Below, piece after piece: positions 53,880 to 64,000 of a stretch of DNA of 64,000 bases. The position numbers and the translations under genes were made by a program. Numbering within the stretch: position 1 is the first letter of the stretch; every line of letters begins with the position of its first letter. Where the stretch lies: contig NC_079881.1 in assembly GCF_029227915.1 (NCBI RefSeq), positions 30,915,501 to 30,979,500 of the forward strand. The letters run 5' to 3'. Under the pieces are notes generated by a model. The model ran no database searches and was not told the origin of the DNA. It was given only the letters and a program-made list of their open reading frames with translations. The DNA is from Hydractinia symbiolongicarpus (Eukaryota; Cnidaria; Hydrozoa; Anthoathecata; Hydractiniidae).

Positions 53880-55000
53880 CCAGAGCAATCGCTCAGTTTC
53901 GGAATCATTTCAAATTAAGAAGAATGCTATTTCTTGGAGTCCACTTGTCTCACTTATTACATTTATCAGGTCACAGTGCAAAGTTAGTTCAATTAAGTCC
54001 CACAGTCAATCGTTTCATTGTTAAAAGCGATGCAACCTAGTAATATCAGAAAAATATCGCTAAACACATGTTGGTACGAATATGTGACCCAGCCGTTGGA
54101 ACTCAAACGGACTGACACCGTTAGAAAGTCAATGAAATGTAGTTTTTTAAGCTGTGGCTATTTTTTCAGCGTGCGATAACGGCTAGGATTGGTCCCGCAG
54201 TAAAAAATGAATTTTTTATCCTAATTTTTAATTGAAGCGCTACCACATCGCTGAGTTTCGGCAATCATTTTAAATTAAGAAGAATGCTATTTCTTGGAGT
54301 CCAATTGTCTCATTTATCACATTTATCAGGTCACAGTCCAAAGTTAGTTCAATTAAGTCCCACAGCCAATCGTTTCATTGTTAAAAGCGATGCAACCTAG
54401 TAGTATCAAAAAAATATCGCTAAATACATGTTGGTACAAATATGTGACCCAACCGTTGTAACTCAAACAGACTGACACCGTTAAAAAGTCAAGGAAATGT
54501 AGTTTTTGAAACTGTGGCTATCTCTTCAGCGCGCGATAACAGCTAGGATTGGTCCCGCAGTAAAAAATGACTTTTTTATCTTAATTTTTAATTGAAGCGC
54601 TACCACCGCGCCCAGAGCAATCGCTCAGTTTCGGAATCATTTCAAATTAAGAAGAATGCTATTTCTTGGAGTCCACTTGTCTTACTTACTACATTTATCA
54701 GGTCACAGTGCAAAGTTAGTTCAATTAAGTCCCACAGTCAATCGTTTCATTGTTAAAAGCGATGCAACCTAGTAATATCAGAAAAATATCGCTAAACACA
54801 TGTTGGTACGAATATGTGACCCAGCTGTTGGAACTCAAACACTGACACCGTTAGAAAGTCAATGAAATGTAGTTTTTTAAGCTGTGGCTATTTTTTCAGC
54901 GTGCGATAACGGCTAGGATTGGTCCCGCAGTAAAAAATGAATTTTTTATCCTAATTTTTTTTTTGAAGCGCTACCACATCGCTGAGTTTCGGCAATCATT
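53880..55000 (+). repeat. Dimer repeat, about 732-bp period
   Basis: gctcagtttcggaatcattt is at 53891 and 54623, followed in both by the gcaaagttagttc, tttttaagctgtggc and 13-bp deleted forms. A further copy of the marker is at about 60937. Confidence 0.65.
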
Positions 55001-56439
55001 TCAAATTAAGAAGAATGCTATTTCTTGGAGTCCAATTGTCTCATTTATCACATTTATCAGGTCACAGTCCAAAGTTAGTTCAATTAAGTCCCACAGCCAA
55101 TCGTTTCATTGTTAAAAGCGATGCAACCTAGTAGTATCAAAAAAATATCGCTAAACACATGTTGGTACGAATAGGTGATCCAACCGTTGTAACTCAAACG
55201 GACTGACACCGTTAGAAAGTGAATGAAATGTAGTTTTTAAAACTGTGGCTATCTCATCAGGGCGCGATAACGGCTAGGATTGGTCCCGCAGTAAAAAATG
55301 ACTTTTTTATCTTAATTTTTAATTAAAGCGCTACCACCGCGCCCAGTGCAATCGCTGAGTTTCGGCAATCATTTCAAATTCAGAAGCATGCTATTTCTTG
55401 GAGTCCACTTGTCTCACTTATTACATTTATCAGGTCACAGTGCAAAGTAAGTTCAATTAAGTCCCACAGTCAATCGTTTCATTGTTAAAAGCGATGCAAG
55501 CTAGTAATATCAGAAAAATATCGCTAAACACATGTTGGTACGAATATGTGACTGAACCGTTGTAACTCAAACGGACTGACACCGTTAAAAAGTCAATGAA
55601 ATGTAGTTTTTGAAACTGTCACTATTTCTTCAGCGCACGATAACGGCTAGGATTGGTCCCGCGGTAAAAAATGACTTTTTTATCTTAATTTTTAATTGAA
55701 GCGCTACCACAGCGCCCAGTGCAATCGCTGAGTTTCGACAATCATTTTAAATTAAGCAGAATGCTATTTCTTGGAGTCCACTTGTCTCACTTATTACATT
55801 TATCAGGTCACAGTCCAAAGTTAGTTCAATTAAGTCCCACAGTCAATGCAACCTAGTAATATCAAAAAAAATATCGCTAAATACATGTTGGTACGAATAT
55901 GTGACCCAACCGTTGTAACTCAAACGGACTGACACCGTTAGAAAGTCAATGAAATGTAGTTTTTGAAACTGTGGCTATTTTTTCAGCGCGCGATAACGGC
56001 TAGGATTGGTCCCGCAGTAAAAAATGAATTTTTTATCTCAATTTTTAATTGAAGCGCTACCACATCGCTGAGTTTCGGCAATCATTTCAAATTAAGAGGA
56101 ATGCTATTTCTTGGAGTCCACTTGTCTCACTTATAACATTTATAAGGTCCAAGTCCAACACCAGTTCAATTTAGTACCACAGTCAATCGTTTCACTGTTA
56201 AAAGCGATGCAACCTAGTATTATCTAAAAAATATCGGAAATACATGTTGGTACAAATATGTGACCCAACCCTTGTAACTCAAACAGACTGACACCGTTAA
56301 AAAGTCAATGAAATGTAGTTTTTGAAACTGTCAATATTTCTTCAGCGCACGATAACGGCGAGGATTGGTCCGACAGTAAAGAATGACTTACTTACCTAAA
56401 TTTTTAAATGAAGCGCTACCACAGCGCCCAGTGTAATCG

Positions 56440-59400
56440 CTGAGTTCTGGAAATCATGTCAAATTGAGAAGAATGTTATTTCTGGGAGTGCAATTTTCTA
56501 ATTTATCAAATTTATTAGGTGACAGTCCAAAGTTTGTTCAATTAAGTCCCACAGTCATTCGTTTAATTGTTAAAAGCGATGCAACCTAGTAATATAAAAA
56601 AAATGTCGCTAAATACATGTTGGTACGAATATGTGACCCAACCGTTCTAACTCAAACGGACTGACACCGTTAGAAAGTCAATGAAATATAGTTTTTGAAA
56701 CTGTCGATATTTCTACAGCGCGCTATAACAGATAGGATTGGTCCCACAGTAAAGAATGACTTATAAATCTAAATTTTTAAATGAAGTGCTACCACAGCGC
56801 CCAGTGTAAACGCTGAAGTTCGGCAATCATGTCAAATTAAGAAGAATGTTATTTCTTGGAGTCCAATTGTCTCATTAATCACATTTATCAGATCACAGTC
56901 CAAAGTTAGTTCAATTAAGTCCCACAGTCAATCGTTTCATTGTTAAAAGCGATGCAACCTAGTAATATCAAAAAAAAGATCGCTAAATACATGTTGGTAC
57001 GAATATTTGACCCAACCGTTGTAACTCAAACGGACTGACACCATTAAAAAGTTAATCAAATGTAGTTTTTGAAACTGTCGCTATTTCTTCAGCGCGCAAT
57101 AACGGCTAGGATTGGTCCCACAGTAAAATTGACTTATTAATGTAAATTTCTAAAAGAAGCGCTACCACAGCGGCCAGTGTAAACGCTGAGTGCCGGCAAT
57201 CATGTCAAATTAAGAAGAATGTTATTTCTTGGAGTCCAATTGTCTCATTTATCACATTTATCAGGTCACAGTCCAAAGTTAGTTCAATTAAGTCCCACAG
57301 TCATTGGTTTCATTCATTTATCAGGTCATAGTCCAAAGTTAGTTCAATTAAGTTGCACAGTCAATATTTTCACTGTTAAAAGCGATGCAACCTAGTAATG
57401 TGAGAAAAATATTGCTAAATACATGTTGGTACGAATATGTGACGCAACCGTTGTAACTGAAGTGGATTGATACCGTTAGAAAGTCAATGAAATATAGTTT
57501 TTGAAACTGCTGCTATTTCTTCAGAGCGCGATAACGAGTAGGATTGGTCCCACAGTAAAAAAATGACTTTTTTATCTTAATTCTTAAATGAAGCGGTACC
57601 ACAGCGCCCAGTGAAATCGCTGAGTTTCGGCAATCATGTCAAATTAAGAAGAATGTTATTTTTTGGAGTCCAATTGTCTCCTTTATCACATTTATCAGGT
57701 CACAGTCCAAAGTTAGTTCAATTAAGTCCCACGGTCAATCGTTTCATAATTAAAAGCGATGCAACCTAGTAATATCAGAAAAATAACGCTAAATACATGT
57801 TGGTACGAGTATGTGACCCAAACGTTGTAACTCAAACGGACTGACACCGTTAGAAAGTCAATGAAATGTAGTTTTTGAAACTGTTGTTATTTCTTCATCG
57901 GGCGATAACGGCTAGGATTGGTCCCACAGTAAAAAATGACTTTTTATCTTAATTCTTAAATGAAGCGGTACCACAGCGCCCAGTGAAATCGCTGAGTTTC
58001 GGCAATCAGGTCAAATTAAGAAGAATGTTATTTCTTGGAGTCCAATTGTCTCCTTTATCACATTTATCAGGTCACAGTCCATAGTTAGGTAAATTAAGTT
58101 CCACAGTCAATCGCTTCATAGTTAAAAACGATGCAACATAGTAATATCAGAAAAATATCGCTAAACACCAGTTGGTACGAATATGTGACCCAACCGTTGT
58201 AACTGAAGTGGATTGATACCGCTAGAAAGTCAATGAAATGCAGTTTTTAAAACTGTCGCTATTTATTCAGCGCACGATAACGGCTAGGATTGGTCCCACA
58301 GTAAAGATTGACTTATTTACCTAAACTTTAAAATGAAGCGCTACCACAGCGCCCTGAGTAATTGCTGAGTTCCGGCAATCACGTCAAATTAAGAAGAATG
58401 TTGTTTCTTGGAGTCCAATTGTCTCATTTATCACATTTATCAGGTCACAGTTCAAAATTAGGTCAATTAAGTCGCACAGTCAATCGTTTCACTGTTAAAA
58501 GCGATGCAACCTAATAATATGAGAAAAATATTGCAAAATACATGTTGGTACGAATATGTGACGCAACCGTTGTAACTGAAGTGGATTGATAACGTTAGAA
58601 AGTCAATGAAATATAGCTTTTGAAACTGTTGCTATTTCTTCAGCGCGCGATAACGGCTAGGATTGGTCCCACAGTAAAGAATGACTTATTTACCTAAATT
58701 TTTAAATGAAGCGCTACCACAGCGCCCAGTGTAATCGCTGAGTTCCGGCAATCCCGTAAAAATAAGAAGAATGTTATTTCTTGGAGTCCAATTGTCTCAT
58801 TTATCACATTTATCAGGTCACAGTCCAAAGTTAGTTCAATTAAGTCCCACAGTCAATCGTTTCATTGTTAAAAGCGATGCAACCTAGTAATATCAGAAAA
58901 ATATCGCTAAACACATGTTGGTACGAATATGTGACCCAACCGTTGTAACTGAAGTGGATTGATACCGCTAGAAAGTCAATGAAATGCAGTTTTTAAAACT
59001 GTCGCTATTTATTCAGCGCACGATAACGGCTAGGATTGGTCCCACAGTAAAGATTGACTTATTTACCTAAACTTTAAAATGAAGCGCTACCACAGCGCCC
59101 TGAGTAATTGCTGAGTTCCGGCAATCACGTCAAATTAAGAAGAATGTTGTTTCTTGGAGTCCAATTGTCTCATTTATCACATTTATCAGGTCACAGTTCA
59201 AAGTTAGGTCAATTAAGTCGCACAGTCAATCGTTTCACTGTTAAAAGCGATGCAACCTAATAATATGAGAAAAATATTGCAAAATACATGTTGGTACGAA
59301 TATGTGACGCAACCGTTGTAACTGAAGTGGATTGATACCGTTAGAAAGTCAATGAAATATAGCTTTTGAAACTGTTGCTATTTCTTCAGCGCGCGATAAC

Positions 59401-62400
59401 GGCTAGGATTGGTCCCACAGTAAAAAAATGACTTTTTTATCTTAATTCTTAAATGAAGCGGTACCACAGCGCCCAGTGCAATCGCTGAGTTTCGGCAATC
59501 ATTTTAAATTAAGAAGAATGCTATTTCTTGGAGTCCACTTGTCTCACTTATTCCATTTATCAGGTCACAGTCCAAAGTTAGTTCAAATAAGTCCCACAGT
59601 CAATGCAACCTAGTAATATCAAAAAAATATCGCTAAATACATGTTGGTACGAATATGTGACCCAACCGTTGTAACTCAAACGGACTGACACCGTTAGAAT
59701 GTCAATGAAATGTAGTTCTTAAAACTGTGGCTATTTCTTCAGCGCGCGATAACGGCTAGGATTGGTCTCGCAGTAAAAAATGACTTTTTTATCTTAATTC
59801 TTAAATGAAGCGGTACCACAGCGCCCAGTGTAATCGCTTAGTTTCGGCAATCATGTCAAATTAAGAAGAATGTTATTTTTTGGAGTCTAATTGTCTCCTT
59901 TATCACAATTATCAGGTCACAGTCCAAAGTTAGTTCAATTAAGTCCCACGGTCAATCGTTTCACAGTTAAAAGCGATGCAACCTAGTAATATCAGAAAAA
60001 TAACGCTAAATACATGTTGGTACGAATATGTGACCCAACCGTTGCAACTCAAACGGAGGGACACCGTTAGAAAGACAATGAAATGTAGTTTTTGAAACTA
60101 TCGCTGTTTCTTCAGCGCGCGCTAACGCCTAGGATTGGTCCCACAGTAAAAAATGACTTTTTTTAGCTTAATTCCTAAATGAAGCGCTACCACAGCGCCC
60201 AGTGCAATCGCTGAGTTTCGGCAATCATTTTAAATTAAGAAGAATGCTATTTCTTGGAGTCCACTTGTCTCACTTATTCCATTTATCAGGTCACAGTCCA
60301 AAGTTAGTTCAATTAAGTCCTACAGTCAATGCAACCTAGTAATATCAAAAAAATATCGCTAAATACATGTTGGTACGAATATGTGACCCAACCGTTGTAA
60401 CTCAAACGGACTGACACCGTTAGAAAGTCAATGAAATGTAGTTCTTAAAACTGTGGCTATTTCTTCAGTGCGCGATAACGGCTAGGATTGGTCTCGCAGT
60501 AAAAAATGACTTTTTTATCTTAATTTTTAATTGAAGCGCTACCACAGCGCCCAGTGTAATCGCTGAGTTTCGGCAATCATTTCAAATTAAGAAGAATGCT
60601 ATTTCTTGGAGTCCACTTGTCTCACTTATTACATTTATCAGGTCACAGTGCAAAGTTAGTTCAATTAAGTCCCACAGTCAATCGTTTCATTGTTAAAAGC
60701 GATGCAACCTAGTAATATCAGAAAAATATCGCTAAACACATGTTGGTACGAATATGTGACCCAACCGTTGTAACTCAAACAGACTGACACCGTTGAAAAG
60801 TCAAAGAAATGTAGTTTTTGAAACTGTGGCTATCTCTTCAGCGCGCGATAACAGCTAGGATTGGTCCCGCAGTAAAAAATGACTTTTTTATCTTAATTTT
60901 TAATTGAAGCGCTACCACCGCGCCCAGAGCAATCGCTCAGTTTCGGAATCATTTCAAATTAAGAAGAATGCTATTTCTTGGAGTCCACTTGTCTCACTTA
61001 TTACATTTATCAGGTCACAGTGCAAAGTTAGTTCAATTAAGTCCCACAGTCAATCGTTTCATTGTTAAAAGCGATGCAACCTAGTAATATCAGAAAAATA
61101 TCGCTAAACACATGTTGGTACGAATATGTGACCCAACCGTTGTAACTTAAACGGACTGACACCGTTAGAAAGTCAATGAAATGTAGTTTTTAAAGCTGTG
61201 GCTATTTTTTAAGCGCGCGATAACGGCTAGGATTGGTCCCGCAGTAAAAAATGAATTTTTTATCCTAATTTTTAATTAAAGCGCTACCACCGCGCCCAGT
61301 GCAATCGCTGAGTTTCGGCAATCATTTCAAATTAAGAAGCATGCTATTTCTTGGAGTCCACTTGTCTCACTTATTACATTTATCAGGTCACAGTCCAAAG
61401 TTAGTTCAATTAAGTCCCACAGTCAATGCAACCTAGTAATATCAAAAAAAATATCGCTAAATACATGTTGGTACGAATATGTGACCCAACCGTTGTAACT
61501 CAAACGGACTGACACCGTTAGAAAGTCAATGAAATGTAGTTTTTGAAACTGTGGCTATTTTTTCAGCGCGCGATAACGGCTAGGATTGGTCCCGCAGTAA
61601 AAAATGTATTTTTTATCTCAATTTTTAATTGAAGCGCTACCACATCGCTGAGTTTCGGCAATCATTTCAAATTAAGAAGAATGCTATTTCTTGGAGTCCA
61701 CTTGTCTCACTTATAACATTTATAAGGTCCAAGTCCAACACCAGTTCAATTTAGTACCACAGTCAATCGTTTCACTGTTAAAAGCGATGCAACCTAGTAT
61801 TATCTAAAAAATATCGCAAAATACATGTTGGTACAAATATGTGACCCAACCGTTGTAACTCAAACAGACTGACACCGTTAAAAAGTCAATGAAATGTAGT
61901 TTTTGAAACTGTCAATATTTCTTCAGCGCACGATAACGGCGAGGATTGGTCCGACAGTAAAGAATGACTTACTTACCTAAAACTTTAAATGAAGCGCTAC
62001 CACAGCGCCCAGTGTAATCGTTGAGTTCTGGCAATCCCGTAAAAATAAGAAGAATGTTATTTCTTGGAGTCCAATTGTCTCATTTATCACATTTATCAGG
62101 TCACAGTCCAAAGTTAGTTCAATTAAGTCACACAGTCAAACGTTTCATTGTTAAAAGCGATGCAACCTAGTAGTATCAGAAAAATATCGCTAAACACATG
62201 TTGGTACGAATAGGTGACCCAACCGTTGTAACTCAAACGGACTGATACCGTTAAAAAGTCAATGAAATGTAGTTTTTGAGACTGTCGCTATTTCTTCAGC
62301 GCGATAACGGCTAGGATTGGTCCCACAGTAAAAAATGACTTCTTAATCTAAATTTTTAAATGAAGCGCTACCACATCGCCCAGTGTAATCGCTGAGTTCT

Positions 62401-63150
62401 GGAAATCATGTCAAATTGAGAAGAATGTTATTTCTGGGAGTGCAATTTTCTAATTTATCAAATTTATTAGGTGACAGTCCAAAGTTTGTTCAATTAAGTC
62501 CCACAGTCATTCGTTTAATTGTTAAAAGCGATGCAACCTAGTAATATAAAAAAAATGTCGCTAAATACATGTTGGTACGAATATGTGACCCAACCGTTCT
62601 AACTCAAACGGACTGACACCGTTAGAAAGTCAATGAAATATAGTTTTTGAAACTGTCGATATTTCTACAGCGCGCGATAACAGATAGGATTGGTCCCACA
62701 GTAAAGAATGACTTATAAATCTAAATTTTTAAATGAAGTGCTACCACAGCGCCCAGTGTAAACGCTGAAGTTCGGCAATCATGTCAAATTAAGAAGAATG
62801 TTATTTCTTGGAGTCCAATTGTCTCATTTATCACATTTATCAGGTCACAGTCCAAAGTTAGTTCAATTAAGTCCCACAGTCAATTATTTCATTGTTAAAA
62901 GCGATGCAACCTAGTAATATCAAAAAAAAAGATCGCTAAATACATGTTGGTACGAATATTTGACCCAACCGTTGTAACTCAAACGGACTGACACCATTAA
63001 AAAGTTAATCAAATGAAGTTTTTGAAACTGTCGCTATTTCTTCAGCGCGCAATAACGGCTAGGATTGGTCCCACAGTAAAATTGACTTATTAATGTAAAT
63101 TTCTAAAAGAAGCGCTACCACAGCGCCCAGTGTAAACGCTGAGTTTCGGC
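56440..63150 (+). repeat. Two-monomer block repeated 5,952 bp apart
   Basis: tgagttctggaaatcatg is at 56441 and 62393, followed in both copies by tctgggagtgcaattttc, aggtgacagtcc and ctgtcgatatttctacagcg, then the gttaatcaaatg monomer. The monomer with aaggtccaagtccaac, which precedes both, is at 56146, 61726 and again at about 63216. Confidence 0.65.
58130..59460 (+). repeat. Dimer repeat, 745-bp period
   Basis: cagtttttaaaactgtcgc with tatttattcagcgcacg is at 58241 and 58986 (related copy near 52672), followed in both by ccctgagtaattgctgag and ctaataatatgag variants. Confidence 0.65.
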
Positions 63151-64000
63151 AATCATTTCAAATTAAGAAGAATGCTATTTCTTGGAGTCCACTTGTCTCA
63201 CTTAAAACATTTATAAGGTCCAAGTCCAACACCAGTTCAATTTAGTACCACAGTCAATCGTTTCACTGTTAAAAGCGATGCAACCTAGTATTATCTAAAA
63301 AATATCGCAAAATACATGTTGGTACAAATATGTGACCCAACCGTTGTAACTCAAACAGACTGAAACCGTTAAAAAGTCAATGAAATGTAGTTTTTGAAAC
63401 TGTCAATATTTCTTCAGCGCACGATAACGGCGAGGATTGGTCCGACAGTAAAGAATGACTTACTTACCTAAATTTTTAAATGAAGCGCTACCACAGCGCC
63501 CAGTGTAATCGTTGAGTTCTGGCAATCCCGTAAAAATAAGAAGAATGTTATTTCTTGGAGTCCAATTGTCTCATTTATCACATTTATCAGGTCACAGTCC
63601 AAAGTTAGTTCAATTAAGTCACACAGTCAATCGTTTCATTGTTAAAAGCGATGCAACCTAGTAGTATCAGAAAAATATCGCTAAACACATGTTGGTACGA
63701 ATAGGTGACCCAATCGTTCTAACTCAAACGGACTGACACCGTTAGAAAGTCAATGAAATATAGTTTTTGAAACTGTCGATATTTCCACAGCGCGCGATAA
63801 CAGATAGGATTGGTCCCACAGTAAAGAATGACTTATAAATCTAAATTTTTAAATGAAGTGCTACCACAGCGCCCAGTGTAAACGCTGAAGTTCGGCAATC
63901 ATGTCAAATTAAGAAGAATGTTATTTTTTGGAGTCCAATTGTCTCATTTATCACATTTATCAGGTCACAGTCCAAAGTTAGTTCAATTAAGTCCCACAGT

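Larger units (their letters stand above)
40380..61450 (+). repeat. Monomers with a 21-bp deletion, confined to the distal array
   Basis: cagtcaatgcaacctag replaces the longer form by loss of the 21 bases from tcgtttcatt to aaaagcga. Seen near 40400, 42250, 42980, 44828, 47049, 48149, 49964, 51811, 53283, 55848, 59603, 60328 and 61428 (a variant at 48876), never before 40 kb. A separate 13-bp loss (taccacatcgctgag) occurs near 49091, 54245, 54975, 56060 and 61640. Confidence 0.75.
7331..64000 (+). repeat. Tandem satellite array, about 150 monomers of 372-374 bp
   Basis: The phrase agaagaatgttatttcttgg recurs at 7701, 8073, 8447, 8821, 9195, 9569, 9942, 10316, 10690 and 11063, and the same period continues to the window end. 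The first partial monomer starts near 7331. All copies read in the same direction; I saw no inverted copy and no inserted element. Monomers differ by scattered substitutions, 1-4 base indels and some larger deletions. Each holds GC-rich islands (gcgctaccacagcgccc; cagcgcgcgataacgg) in an AT-rich background. Reading frames of 60-85 codons in the array recur only because the repeat recurs. Large size, clean head-to-tail order and multimer structure fit a centromeric or pericentromeric satellite (inference). The right boundary is outside. Confidence 0.97.

Noticed and set aside
7331-64000. CENP-B box, telomere repeats, CRISPR-like array
   Set aside because: No TTCG-n4-A-n2-CGGG match was noticed in the monomer on either strand; no short telomeric repeats; the period and absence of unique spacers exclude CRISPR.

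Overview
This is a eukaryotic (invertebrate animal) window in two parts: about 7.3 kb of gene-bearing DNA, then about 56.7 kb of uninterrupted tandem satellite running off the right edge. Short AT-rich GT-AG introns, a small intronic inverted-repeat transposon and the character of the main protein point to a cnidarian, plausibly a hydrozoan. I vaguely recall a centromere-candidate satellite of about 372 bp in Hydractinia; that recollection is unverified.

Gene region (1-7330). The open reading frames at 12-695, 838-1299, 2184-2405, 2516-2818 and 3657-6074 are not separate genes. Splicing at GT-AG borders with matching phases joins eight exons (10-655, 852-1238, 1407-1488, 1581-1677, 2245-2376, 2532-2720, 3757-3936, 4054-6074) into one plus-strand frame of at least 1,243 aa, 5' end probably outside the window. 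The product looks like a member of an uncharacterised transposase-like family that I associate with cnidarians. The third visible intron boundary set encloses a MITE-like element. A second, two-exon gene lies on the minus strand (exons 7127-7058 and 6371-6082, 119 aa, unknown function). The two stop codons face each other 7 bp apart. The minus gene's intron carries a 112-bp inverted copy of its own 3' splice site and start of exon 2, with one mismatch.

Satellite region (7331-64000). About 150 head-to-tail monomers of mostly 372-374 bp, all in one orientation, with no inserted element, gene or RNA seen. The monomers are diverged but arranged in local multimer (higher-order) repeats: a fresh exact doublet at the edge, a 1,801-bp spaced block, a 2,245-bp hexamer, a 1,124-bp trimer, 748-bp dimers, a 1,120-bp trimer, a 2,577-bp heptamer duplication, a 1,815-bp block and 745-bp dimers. 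Diagnostic deletions (about 70 bp, 21 bp and 13 bp) and base variants are confined to parts of the array, which shows local homogenisation. The array is a candidate centromeric or pericentromeric satellite; function is inference only.
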